A stretch of DNA of 64,000 nucleotides from contig JAUIHP010000025.1 of the NCBI GenBank assembly GCA_030431975.1, forward strand, positions 1 to 64,000, read 5' to 3'. Positions 37,209 to 45,192 of the stretch are shown in pieces. The notes under the pieces are model-generated. The model saw only the letters and a program-made list of their open reading frames with translations, was not told the DNA's origin and did no database searches. The position numbers and the translations under genes are program-made. The stretch's first letter is position 1. The number at the start of each line of letters is the position of its first letter. This DNA is from a bacterium. GTDB lineage: Bacteria > Eisenbacteria > RBG-16-71-46 > CAIMUX01.

Positions 37209-37436
37209 ATGTAGGACCACAACCACCGCCCTCCCAGGAAACGGACTCTGCGGTCAGTCTTGGCGCTTGCCGGCTTCGTATTCGTTACCGCGTTCTTTCT
37301 CTTGGCCGAGCACCGCACACATCTTCTCGGCGCCCTTCCCTGGGTCATTCTCCTCGCCTGTCCGTTCATCCATCTCTTCATGAATCACGGACGTGGCCAC
37401 GATGACCACGCCGAACCAGAATGGACGCAGCATTGA
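37209..37436 (+). pseudogene. DUF2933-like gene stopped at codon 2 (copy 2)
   Basis: An open frame reads HNHRPPRKRTLRSVLALAGF, then VFVTAFFLLAEHRTHLLGAL, then PWVILLACPFIHLFMNHGRG and ends at 37434-37436, a full DUF2933-type membrane protein. But the ATG at 37209-37211 is followed at once by TAG, where the copy at 17.1 kb has AAG. No other start is placed well, so the gene is probably silenced by a single base change. It lies 20 bases after the beta-barrel gene. Confidence 0.75.
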
Positions 37437-37805
37437 CTCATGACGGACCCGCCTATGGGCTGTGAGGGCTAGTCGCTGTAGGAGTCCGCTCGTGGCTGAG
37501 AAATGAGCAAAAGGGGTCTCTGCATGACCCCGCCGCATTTCGCCGAGAGACGGCCTGCTCCAACCGGAGTGACTTCTCGTAGCCTGCGCCAAACAACCAG
37601 AGTTCATTGGAAATGGCTTGACTGAGAAACGCGACACCCCGACTTGTCCCGTACGAAGAAGGCCCAGCGACAGCCAACTCACCGTTGAGAATGGCGACGC
37701 CGGCGACAGGCGACGGAAGCTACTCACAAGATGATCCGCTGGACGTCATCCTATAGGGGTGGCAGCCTGTAGAGGACACAACAACCTCGAACCAGATGTG
37801 GGCAG
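37437..37805. other. Gene-free stretch with GGCGAC repeats
   Basis: About 370 bases with no convincing gene. It contains three GGCGAC units at 37693, 37702 and 37709. The 18-bp segment 37702-37719 also occurs at 2041-2058. This is the join between the metal genes and the mobility module. Confidence 0.5.
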
Positions 37806-38204
37806 ATGCGCGGACACGGACAGAAACTGACACGAAAGCAGGAACTGGCAATCGCTGCGCTGCTCTCCGAGCCTTCTCAGGAGCGGGCTGCGGGGAGGGC
37901 TGGAGTCACCTCTGAAACGCTGAGACGCTGGCAACGCCTTCCGGCATTCGAGGCAGCGTTCAAACAGGCTCGAAGCAAGATATTGGATGACGCCATCACT
38001 TCAATCAGCCAGGCGACGGTCGACGCTGTGCGTACACTGAGAAGGAACCTGAGTTGCGGGAACCCATCAATAGAGACCCGAGCCGCACAATGCATTCTCT
38101 CCACCGCGTTTCGCGCCAAGGAACTCCTAGAGCTGGAAGAGCGCGTGGGCAGACTAGAAGACCAGGTTGTCGACTGCCGGACCGGTGTGGGAGGTCAAAA
38201 GTGA
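37806..38204 (+). CDS. Helix-turn-helix protein (phage/terminase-small-like)
   Basis: 132 aa, with a helix-turn-helix near residues 25-45 (SQERAAGRAGVTSETLRRWQ) and then a long helical tail (AFEAAFKQARSKILDDAITS, ISQATVDAVRTLRRNLS). The pattern matches small HTH proteins of prophages and integrative elements that resemble phBC6A51-type or terminase small subunits. It may control element genes or initiate packaging or replication. First gene of the mobility module; its stop overlaps the next gene's GTG. Confidence 0.7.
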   Translation: MRGHGQKLTRKQELAIAALLSEPSQERAAGRAGVTSETLRRWQRLPAFEAAFKQARSKILDDAITSISQATVDAVRTLRRNLSCGNPSIETRAAQCILSTAFRAKELLELEERVGRLEDQVVDCRTGVGGQK

Positions 38205-38431
38205 CAGCGAGAAGATCGGGTTCACTCAAGCAACGGCTGTCACAATTGGAGAACCGCGCAAGAAACCAGCCGTGTCCACTCTGCTACGGAATCGGAGCGG
38301 GGCCCACCGGAGTGATCTACATGCCCGCCCGGGAAGGATCGGAGCCTCTACCGGAGGAGATGGAAAGCCACTGTCGCGAGTGTGGCAGGCCAAGGGGTGT
38401 CGTGATCTACAAGCCTGAACTAGAGGCTTAG
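38201..38431 (+). CDS. Small zinc-ribbon protein
   Basis: 76 aa from GTG 38201, overlapping the previous stop codon in the TGA/GTGA style. It contains CPLC and CREC motifs about 35 residues apart, which together form a four-cysteine zinc ribbon, preceded by a basic helix (SLKQRLSQLENRARNQP). No family name assigned. Likely a DNA- or protein-binding partner of the HTH protein. Confidence 0.65.
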   Translation: MTARRSGSLKQRLSQLENRARNQPCPLCYGIGAGPTGVIYMPAREGSEPLPEEMESHCRECGRPRGVVIYKPELEA

Positions 38432-38501
38432 CTGTACCCAGGGACGGCTCGGGAGCCAAGCGACCTGCTCGTCGCGCAACTGGCCTTCGTGCCACTCCGA
38501 C

Positions 38502-39326
38502 TCATCCCACATCGAGGTTGGGTTCAGCGATGCGCACTTCTTCCTTTCGAACGCACAGCCGCAGGCAGCCTGATCGAGATTCGATGAGCCCTTCGATGTC
38601 CTCTTCCGTCACCCCGGCTTCTCCGACCAACTTCCTAAGCTCTCGCATGATCGAGAGCTTGTGATCCTTCATCCAACGAACAGGGCTGCCAACGGAACGA
38701 TCCTCGCTACCCCGGACGGCCACCATCAAGCGGTCTCCATCCACAAACTCCCCGGCCTTTCGTGCCAGTGCCAAGAACATTCGATAGGGCGTCTTCCTGA
38801 GTCGAATCTCATGACCTCGGTAGAGCACCTGTTGGGTCCTCGGCTCGAACCGAAGAATCGCCTCCGTCGAGTAACCCCCCTGATCTGTAGCGAGCAAGGC
38901 GGCTTGGTCGAGGATCTTCCGCACTTGGGGAACATCGAAGTCCGGGTCTTGCCTCACCGATAGGCAAGCATCTCGAAGCTTCGTGGGGTCCACCCCATCT
39001 GGGACGGCCTCACCGCGAGCGAGCAAACGGAGGATTTCCCGAGCGGCCGACCTCGCTTCTCGGAGGTCAGACTCTGCATCTGGATCGTCGGAGAACCAGG
39101 ACTCGTCGCTCCACCCCGCCCCCAGATCCGGAGTCCACCTCTCTCTCGTCAGATACGCCTCGATTTGACGGAGTGCTCGGGCGAATTGACGGATGTTTGT
39201 GCCTAGGGATTCCGAACCCATTTCGTTCCCCGCAGCCGTGGGTAGAACTCGACTTTGCAAAGGCGGCCTACCTGCCTTATCGGCACTTCGCGAGGCTCCG
39301 AGATCCCAGACTTCGACTCGCGCCAT
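38502..39326 (-). CDS. Putative winged-helix transcriptional regulator
   Basis: 274 aa if started at the ATG ending at 39326; an ATG ending at 39221 (MGSESLGTN) is an alternative. The N-terminal part is mostly helical and unassigned. The C-terminal 110 residues (EIRLRKTPYRMFLALARKAG, FVDGDRLMVAV, SIMRELRKLVGEAG, CLRLCVRKEEV) resemble an OmpR-like winged helix. It is the only rightward-module gene on the minus strand, facing the DUF3987 gene, and 11-bp repeats lie directly upstream of its start. It may be the element's regulator. Confidence 0.6.
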   Translation of the reverse strand: MARVEVWDLGASRSADKAGRPPLQSRVLPTAAGNEMGSESLGTNIRQFARALRQIEAYLTRERWTPDLGAGWSDESWFSDDPDAESDLREARSAAREILRLLARGEAVPDGVDPTKLRDACLSVRQDPDFDVPQVRKILDQAALLATDQGGYSTEAILRFEPRTQQVLYRGHEIRLRKTPYRMFLALARKAGEFVDGDRLMVAVRGSEDRSVGSPVRWMKDHKLSIMRELRKLVGEAGVTEEDIEGLIESRSGCLRLCVRKEEVRIAEPNLDVG

Positions 39327-39328
39327 CG

Positions 39329-39359
39329 TTTTCGACCTTTTTTCGACCTTTTTTCGACC
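39329..39359 (-). repeat. Three 11-bp-spaced TTTTTTCGACC repeats at a gene start
   Basis: TTTTCGACC at 39329-39337, then TTTTTTCGACC at 39338-39348 and 39349-39359. One copy per DNA helical turn, immediately upstream of the regulator's ATG (39326). This is the layout of an operator bound cooperatively by a regulator, possibly the adjacent gene's own product. Confidence 0.6.
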
Positions 39360-39586
39360 GCGCGCTGGACGACTCCCCATACCGCCAGGCGCTAGTCTGC
39401 GGTCATCGACGAAGGGGCTGGCCGCCGTCGCTGTCGCGATCCAGGAAGCCCCATGACGCAGGATCCCAGTCACAAGCGACTGGGGAATAATGACTTGTAG
39501 TCCCAATCGCGGGTTCCGCAGGCGAATCAGACGCAAGAAGGCGAGCTACAACGCTGGTGAGTCCGACCCAAGAAGGTGAGTTCACC

Positions 39587-41023
39587 ATGAGTACAGATTC
39601 AGACAGGACAGTCGAGGGCCCAAGGTACTCGGCGCCCAGGACCACAGTCGACCAGCGGGCCACGGACCCCGCAGTGGAGCTGGATCCGTTTCCACTCGAC
39701 GTACTCCCAGAGGTTCTCCAGGGCTACGTCAGAAGTCACGCCGACGCCTTAGGAGTCCCTCCGCAGTCTGTAGCCGTTCCGCTCCTCGCAGCGCTCGCAG
39801 GTGTAGTCGGCAACGCTCGCCGGGTGCAGCTGAAACGGACCTGGACGGAGCCCTCAGTTGTCTGGACTGCGATTGTCGGGCTCTCCGGCACACTCAAGAG
39901 CCCAGCGCGCGACGTGGCCATCGCCCCGCTTCGAAGGATCGAGGCTCGTGAGCAGGCTCAGCACCGAACCGATTTGCAGCAGCACAAGAGCGCAATGTTC
40001 GCGTGGGAAGCGGCTGGGAGACCGGTAGGACAGAAGCCTGAGCAACCCATCGCAACGCGCCTGATCGTGTCCGACACGACGACTGAAGCCTTGTCAGTAA
40101 TCATGGAAAGGAACCCACGAGGCGTGCTGCTGGAACGCGACGAGTTGAGAGGTTGGCTCGGTTCGTTCGACGAATACAAGGCCGCCCGAGGATCCGATGA
40201 AGCTTTCTGGCTTCAAGCCCATCGAGCAAGTGCCCATACCGTCGATCGAAAAGGCAACAGCGAGTCCATCTTCATTCCACATCTTGCCGTCAGCGTGACG
40301 GGCACCATCCAGCCGCAAGTTCTGGCCCGTATGCTGGGCAAGTCTCGCTTCGAGTCCGGGTTGGCTGCTCGCCTGCTGCTGGTCATGCCTCCCATGCCCA
40401 AGAAACGGTGGTCCGAGGACGAGGGCGATGAGTCTGCGGATGCAGATGTGGATGACCTGTTCTCAAGGCTCCGTGCTTTGGAACCTGAAGTGGATGGGAC
40501 CGGGACCGGGACCGTGACACCCGTGGTCCTGCCACTATCCCCCCACGGAAGGAGTGCGTGGCAGCAGTTCTATGACCGTTGGAACGCAGAACCAGAAACT
40601 GACGAGTCTGACGCTGCTGCTGCGAACAAGCTCGAAGCATATGCGGCTCGATTCGCATTGGTGCTGGCGTTGGCCCGCGATCCTGAAACCCAGTCAGTGA
40701 GCAGCCGCGATGTAGAGGCGGGCGCGGCTTTGGCTTGGTGGTTTCGAAGAGAGATACGCCGTGTCTACGACGAACTCGGAGCCTCGAATGAGAAGCGAGA
40801 GCAAGCGGCCCTAACAGGCTGGATCCAGAAGCGCGGCGGAGAAGCCACCCCACGGGACTTGCAGCGTTCGGGTCCAAGGCACTGTCGTACGAGTTCGGTT
40901 CGGGCCTACCAAGCCCTCGAGCGTCTCGTATCGGAGGGGCTAGGCAGGTGGGAAAGGAAGGAAACCGGCGGTCGGCCAGTTAAGGCCTTCCGCCTCTTCG
41001 ATCAACAACAGTCGGATGTCTGA
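39587..41023 (+). CDS. DUF3987 family protein (element-encoded helicase/primase-like)
   Basis: 478 aa from ATG 39587. LLAALAGVVGNARRVQLKR and IVGLSGTLKSPARDVAIAPL (a Walker-A-like G-x-x-G-T-x-K-S) are followed by ATRLIVSDTTTEAL and VLLERDELRGWLGSFDEYKA, typical of DUF3987 proteins of prophages and islands, which resemble the ATPase part of primase/helicase enzymes. A C-terminal 100 residues looks like winged-helix DNA-binding sequence. It is likely to act in the element's DNA maintenance. No separate primase gene is visible. Confidence 0.85.
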   Translation: MSTDSDRTVEGPRYSAPRTTVDQRATDPAVELDPFPLDVLPEVLQGYVRSHADALGVPPQSVAVPLLAALAGVVGNARRVQLKRTWTEPSVVWTAIVGLSGTLKSPARDVAIAPLRRIEAREQAQHRTDLQQHKSAMFAWEAAGRPVGQKPEQPIATRLIVSDTTTEALSVIMERNPRGVLLERDELRGWLGSFDEYKAARGSDEAFWLQAHRASAHTVDRKGNSESIFIPHLAVSVTGTIQPQVLARMLGKSRFESGLAARLLLVMPPMPKKRWSEDEGDESADADVDDLFSRLRALEPEVDGTGTGTVTPVVLPLSPHGRSAWQQFYDRWNAEPETDESDAAAANKLEAYAARFALVLALARDPETQSVSSRDVEAGAALAWWFRREIRRVYDELGASNEKREQAALTGWIQKRGGEATPRDLQRSGPRHCRTSSVRAYQALERLVSEGLGRWERKETGGRPVKAFRLFDQQQSDV

Positions 41024-41047
41024 GCTACACCAGATTGCTCAACTCGC

Positions 41048-41097
41048 GGCGACAATGGCGACACATGTTGGGTTCTGTCGCCTGTCGCCCAGTCGCC
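41048..41097. repeat. Inverted GGCGACA/TGTCGCC array before the AlpA-like gene
   Basis: Two direct GGCGACA units (41048-41054, 41057-41063) face two TGTCGCC units (41076-41082, 41083-41089) and a GTCGCC (41092-41097). The array lies in the 99-base gap upstream of the small HTH gene. Related GGCGAC clusters occur at 2041-2053 and 37693-37714. The arrangement suggests binding sites for an element-encoded protein such as an excisionase. Confidence 0.6.
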
Positions 41098-41122
41098 ATT
41101 ATCAATGAACCGAAAGGGCACT

Positions 41123-41440
41123 ATGGACGGAACAGACAGACACAGGGAGCCCTCGACAACGTCGGATCCCACCCCGCGGGAGCGTCGAGTCATTGCAGAA
41201 CTGGGAGAGCTCGGAGAAGGGGCTTGGATCACGGAAAAGGGGTTGGCCGACCTCCTGCAATGCCACACCGCATCGGTGAAGCGAGCCGTCGAGCGAGGTG
41301 AGCTGCCGCCACCCGTTCGAGTCATGGGCAAGCCAACATGGACAGCTGGTGTCCTCAGGCGCCACATGGAAGGGCGTCTAGCCGACGCGGCGAAGGAGCA
41401 CGCGCGAACTCTCTCTCGTCTCAAAGGGCTCCGACCTTGA
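41123..41440 (+). CDS. AlpA/excisionase-like helix-turn-helix protein
   Basis: 105 aa from ATG 41123 (an ATG at 41105 is less favoured). The segment WITEKGLADLLQCHTASVKR followed by AVERGELPPPVRVMGKPTW is the MerR-like winged HTH of AlpA and excisionase proteins, where residues after the wing (GKPTWTAGVLRRH) form the usual recognition helix and tail. In integrative elements it directs the integrase toward excision. It lies two genes before the integrase and follows the GGCGAC array. Confidence 0.75.
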   Translation: MDGTDRHREPSTTSDPTPRERRVIAELGELGEGAWITEKGLADLLQCHTASVKRAVERGELPPPVRVMGKPTWTAGVLRRHMEGRLADAAKEHARTLSRLKGLRP

Positions 41441-41471
41441 CTTTTGAACAGTGCGTAAGTAGGCTCCGAGT

Positions 41472-41672
41472 GTGGCGAAACGAACGAAGGCACAAACAAA
41501 CGCGGACCGCTATCGGACTGGACGCCCGCCTAAGCCTCCCTCCCACCGGAAGAGCGAGCGCGTGATGGTCTACATGACTGAGGTCGAAAAAAGGCGACTG
41601 AGTTCACTCGCAAAGGAGCGAGGCATCTCATTGGCAAGTCTCATCATGGCTCCGTGGCGAGAGGAGACTTGA
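41472..41672 (+). CDS. Small ribbon-helix-helix-like protein
   Basis: 66 aa from GTG 41472. A basic N-terminus (AKRTKAQTNADRYRTGRPPK) is followed by SERVMVYMTEVEKRRLSSLA and KERGISLASLIM, a beta strand then two helices like the ribbon-helix-helix fold used by small DNA-binding or mobilisation proteins. Its stop codon overlaps the integrase ATG (TGATG), so the two are translationally coupled. It may modulate integrase synthesis or action. Confidence 0.7.
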   Translation: MAKRTKAQTNADRYRTGRPPKPPSHRKSERVMVYMTEVEKRRLSSLAKERGISLASLIMAPWREET

Positions 41673-43162
41673 TGCCTGGTGTTCGCAAGAAGCCCGGCAG
41701 CAACGGGAAGTTCCAGGGCTGGTTCAAAGACAGCGCAGGCAAGCGAAGATTCTTCTGGGGTACGTACAACCGCAAGGAGACCCGTCGCATGGCAGAGTCG
41801 CTGGAGGACGAACACCGTCAGGTCGCCCTCGGCTACAGACCGGCGATGTCTTCTGCCGATCGGGCTGCGGCCAGGCCGTTCATCGAGGTACGAGACCTGT
41901 ACCTCGAATGGGGAACAGCGCAAGGGGGCCGCGGTGGACGCCCATGGAGTACCACGCACGCCCGGATGCGCAAACGATCCCTCGGTTACTGGACGGACCG
42001 CCTCAAGCTCAGAACCTTGGGCGACCTGCAAGGCATTCTCGAATCCGTAGAGGCGAGCTTACGCGACCTTCTCTCGCAGGGATTGGCGCCCAAGACCGTA
42101 TGGGACCATGGTGACGCTCTGAAGGCGTTCTGTAGGTGGTGCGTGGACCGCGACTACCTCGACCGATCTCCATTGGAGCGACTCCAGAAACTCGATACGA
42201 CACCACGGACCCGTAGGCGGGCGATGAGCCGTGATGAGGTGATCCGACTACTCGAGGCGGCCCCGCCTCAGCGACGGTTGCTCTACGAGGTGGCTTTCAG
42301 CTCCGGCCTTCGGGCCGGAGAACTCCGGTCTTTGGAAAGGAGACACTTGGACGTTGCTCGATCCGGGTTGCAGCTCGAAGCAGAGTGGACCAAAGACCGG
42401 CGTCCGGGCTTTCAGCCGTTACCTCAATGGCTGATCGAGAAGTTGGCGTTGTTTGCGCATGATCGAGGCGCCGAGCGTGTATACGCCAAACTCAACAGAG
42501 GACCCGGGGCCGCTGTTCCAGAAGACCCACTCCTCTACGTTCCGTCGCACCCCGCCAGAGACATGGATCGGGACATGGAGGCCGCGGGCATCCAGAAATG
42601 GAATCCTCATGGAAAGATCGACTTCCACGCAGCTCGAACGGCGTTCATCACGTTTCTGTTCGAATCAGGGGCTTCCCTCAAGGAAGCGCAGAGCCTTGCC
42701 CGACACTCCACACCGACGATCACCGCCAATACGTATGCGCGGACTCGACCGGAGCGACTAGCGGATGTCACAGAGAAAGTGGGTGAGGCGGTGTTAGGAG
42801 ATCCGGATCGTGCCGAATGCGTGCCACAGCGAGTCGCCGGAGCGGAAGGCGACTCAGTCAACGCAAGCGACCCCAACGACATGGCCGGAAAGGGAAATGG
42901 TGGAGGCGGCGGGTATCGAACCCGCGTCCGAAGAAAGATCCCCAGCGACGTCTACGTGCGTATTCGGTCTTTTGTTCTCGTCCCTAGAACCTCCGACCGT
43001 CGGGATGGACTAGGCACCAGCCCCTGGTGTTTCGCCGGCTTCGCGGGGCGCTCCGCCTGGCTAGCCCGAAGTGATTGCGTCTCGTCGCCCCCCTACGGGC
43101 CAAGGAACGGGAGACGTCGCAGCTATTTAAGCAGCGAGTGCCATTTCAGTGTTGGCAATTGA
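41672..43162 (+). CDS. Tyrosine integrase of the island
   Basis: 496 aa as read in the integrated state. ATG 41672 follows GAGGAG; residues 1-60 are an Arm-type N-terminal domain, 75-170 the SAM-like core-binding domain. The catalytic set is present: Arg214 (SGLRAGELR), Lys241 nearby (EWTKDRR), His319 and Arg322 (HAAR), His345 (ARHS) and nucleophile Tyr355 (NTYART). Codons 1-414 are element DNA; the frame then runs through the attachment repeat into antisense tmRNA. In the excised circle it would end after one more codon, as 415 aa (AAT TGA at 1709-1714). The extra 82 residues have no integrase function. Confidence 0.95.
   Translation: MPGVRKKPGSNGKFQGWFKDSAGKRRFFWGTYNRKETRRMAESLEDEHRQVALGYRPAMSSADRAAARPFIEVRDLYLEWGTAQGGRGGRPWSTTHARMRKRSLGYWTDRLKLRTLGDLQGILESVEASLRDLLSQGLAPKTVWDHGDALKAFCRWCVDRDYLDRSPLERLQKLDTTPRTRRRAMSRDEVIRLLEAAPPQRRLLYEVAFSSGLRAGELRSLERRHLDVARSGLQLEAEWTKDRRPGFQPLPQWLIEKLALFAHDRGAERVYAKLNRGPGAAVPEDPLLYVPSHPARDMDRDMEAAGIQKWNPHGKIDFHAARTAFITFLFESGASLKEAQSLARHSTPTITANTYARTRPERLADVTEKVGEAVLGDPDRAECVPQRVAGAEGDSVNASDPNDMAGKGNGGGGGYRTRVRRKIPSDVYVRIRSFVLVPRTSDRRDGLGTSPWCFAGFAGRSAWLARSDCVSSPPYGPRNGRRRSYLSSECHFSVGN
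42895..42913. repeat. Right attachment-site repeat within the 3' end of ssrA
   Basis: 19 bases identical to 1690-1708. On the minus strand this is the tmRNA acceptor-stem 3' side plus CCA (cccgccgcctccacca) and three flanking bases. Integration leaves the RNA gene intact because the element supplies the same end sequence. The integrase gene runs directly into it. Confidence 0.85.
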
Positions 43163-43247
43163 TTGTTTGTCAGTGGTTTAACGAGGGTACCGACACCTCG
43201 ACACGCAGTCTCTGCTTCACTTACCCCGTCGAATCCAGTTCGCCCCC
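42898..43247 (-). ncRNA. ssrA: tmRNA
   Basis: 350 nt on the minus strand. The 5' end GGGGGCGAACTGGATTCGAC and the 3' end TTCGATACCCGCCGCCTCC plus ACCA form the tRNA-like domain: GGGGGCG pairs with CGCCTCC. The tag frame runs to TAA at 43127-43129 and reads, from the GCC that is the best resume-codon candidate, ANTEMALAA, an ALAA-type proteolysis tag. tmRNA with SmpB rescues stalled ribosomes and tags the product for degradation. Its 3' end is the island's integration site, a common target for tyrosine integrases. Confidence 0.95.
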
Positions 43248-43430
43248 ATTCTCGGTCGTTGCGGTTTCAGGGATCATACGCGATCGGGGCCACGTACGTC
43301 CGCTCTTCTATCCGCTTGGATGCGAGTACCCACGCATCGATTGCGGGCCTTTTGGTCCCGCCGGGCGTGCGCCGCTAGAAAGGGGACAGAGCGAGCGCCT
43401 CCTATCCCTCCACGCCATGAGGACAGAAAC

Positions 43431-43468
43431 GAAGAACCTCCCCGGGACATGTCCCAAGGAGGTTCTTC
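43431..43468. terminator. Large hairpin between tRNA-Lys and tmRNA
   Basis: GAAGAACCTCC (43431-43441) and GGAGGTTCTTC (43458-43468) enclose a second palindrome GGGACATGTCCC, giving a long stem. On the minus strand it follows the tRNA-Lys gene with no strong T-run. It may end the tRNA transcript or act as a processing signal. Confidence 0.5.
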
Positions 43469-43472
43469 AAAC

Positions 43473-43548
<76 letters not shown>

Positions 43549-43643
43549 GACAACTGGGCGAAGTCGCCGCAGAGGGGGAAGATAGGCTCCCGGAACGGCT
43601 CTCGTCAAGCATCGCATTACGTGACAACGGTCTCCGGGCTGGG

Positions 43644-45005
43644 CTAGGGCTGGGCCGAAACGAGTGCGGTCAACGGATCGACCCACCCGCTCCCGAACGC
43701 CCACGGCGGCTTCGTCCCGGTCGCGCCGGCTTTCAGCTGCTTCACCGCAACGCGACCGTCGACGAGCCAGCCGTCGATGAGGAGAGCGACACATCCGGCC
43801 GCGATCGGAGTCGCCATGGAGGTTCCCGACGCGTACCAAAGCTCTCCGCCGGGATAGGCGCTGAGAATGGTCTCCCCTGGAGCGGCCAGGGAAACCACGC
43901 TCCCGGCCCCGGACCACGCAGAGACCTTGCCGTGATGCGAAACGCTCCCGACCCCGACGGCATGGGCCGACGTCGCGGGATAGCGCGCGTCGTCATTTCC
44001 ATAGTTGCCCGCAGCGGCCAGGACGGCGATCCGGGCGGCGGAGGCATCGATCAGAGCCACTTCCATGGACTCGGATTCGTCGCTCATCGAGAAGCTGAGG
44101 TTGATGACGTCGGCTCCGAAATCGATGGCCAGGCTGAGCCCGTGCAGAATGTCCCAAAGACTGCCGACCCCGTCGTCGTTGATCACGCGAATGGGAAGGA
44201 TCTCGGCGCCGGGTGCAACCTGAACGGCGCAACCCGCCACGTGGGTTCCGTGGCCATAGGCTTCATCGACGAGACCGTCCTCGTCATTGTCGATGCCGTC
44301 CGTCGTTTCCGCCGAACTGAGCCCGAGGCCTTCCGGCAGAAGCTGCAGGCGACCGGCCAACATCGGGTGCTCGATGTCGACGCCGGTATCGAGAACGGCG
44401 ATCGTCACCCCTTCCCCGGTGGCAAACTGGTGGGCATCTGCCAGTCGCATGGTCTCGAGCCACTTCTGTTCCTCGACGACCCCGGGCTGCCAATCCCCCT
44501 CGAGGAAACCGACGAGCAGCGTCGCCACCTCGATCAGATTGACCTCGGAGTTCAGGTCCGCAGAGCGGACATAGGGATCCTGGCGGAGGCGTGTGAGATC
44601 GAAGTCCTCGGGAATCTCCATCCGAAGAAGCGTCTCTCCACCCGTTGTCACGGCCTCGACGACGGTGAGACCGTAGCGTTCCTCCAGGTAGTCGGGACTG
44701 ATGGGACCCGGAATCCGGACGACCACCTCGAGCTCGCTCGCGGGGACGAGCACGAGATCGAACTCCATATAGGGAGGCATCTCACCGCCCCCGGTCGGTT
44801 CCCATTCTGTGGTGGGATGGGCGGAACTGGACGGCGGGGACAGAGTCGGCTCTTCAGCACAGCCGACCGAGCCGAACAAGACGGAGCCCAACGAAAGGAT
44901 GAGGCCGACACCGACGACAGCACCCATGTCGGGGCCGAACTCACGGAATAGGCGTCCTCGATCAAAAAGGCTGCCCCGATTCCCCGTTCGGCTCAAACTC
45001 ACCAT
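43644..45005 (-). CDS. Subtilisin-like serine protease lipoprotein
   Basis: 453 aa from ATG 45005, or about 427 aa if begun at the ATG ending at 44927; both lead into a lipoprotein signal with lipobox GSVGC (Cys49). An N-terminal pro-region (LEVVVRIPGPISPDYLEERY) precedes the S8 catalytic domain with Asp206 (AVLDTGVD), His252 (GHGTHVAG), Asn in AAGNYGN and Ser396 (ASGTSMATP). An acidic insert DGIDNDEDGLVDE may bind Ca2+. It should act outside the inner membrane. A close paralogue is encoded at 62134-63420. Confidence 0.9.
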   Translation of the reverse strand: MVSLSRTGNRGSLFDRGRLFREFGPDMGAVVGVGLILSLGSVLFGSVGCAEEPTLSPPSSSAHPTTEWEPTGGGEMPPYMEFDLVLVPASELEVVVRIPGPISPDYLEERYGLTVVEAVTTGGETLLRMEIPEDFDLTRLRQDPYVRSADLNSEVNLIEVATLLVGFLEGDWQPGVVEEQKWLETMRLADAHQFATGEGVTIAVLDTGVDIEHPMLAGRLQLLPEGLGLSSAETTDGIDNDEDGLVDEAYGHGTHVAGCAVQVAPGAEILPIRVINDDGVGSLWDILHGLSLAIDFGADVINLSFSMSDESESMEVALIDASAARIAVLAAAGNYGNDDARYPATSAHAVGVGSVSHHGKVSAWSGAGSVVSLAAPGETILSAYPGGELWYASGTSMATPIAAGCVALLIDGWLVDGRVAVKQLKAGATGTKPPWAFGSGWVDPLTALVSAQP

Positions 45006-45192
45006 CTGACCTCTCCCTCACCCACCTTGCGACTGGCTCCACTGGCCCCACTGGCCCCGACCTGCCACGTACGGGCCGCGAAGCGGCGTTTGGATACACC
45101 CAAACTTCACTTTCTTGGAGGGACGCGACACGACCGGCGACGGACAATTGCGGCGGCCAACGATCTCGTCGACCACCGCAGGGAGAACCGGT

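Noticed and set aside
37254-37727. Minus-strand ORF of 157 codons downstream of the barrel gene
   Set aside because: Antisense to the DUF2933 remnant, and no family or start signal.
39329-39359. CRISPR or origin iterons
   Set aside because: Three 11-bp units without spacers or an adjacent Rep gene; fits an operator better.
37806-43162. Conjugation or phage structural module
   Set aside because: No relaxase, coupling protein, type IV secretion, capsid or portal genes are visible in the island; only integration and regulatory genes.
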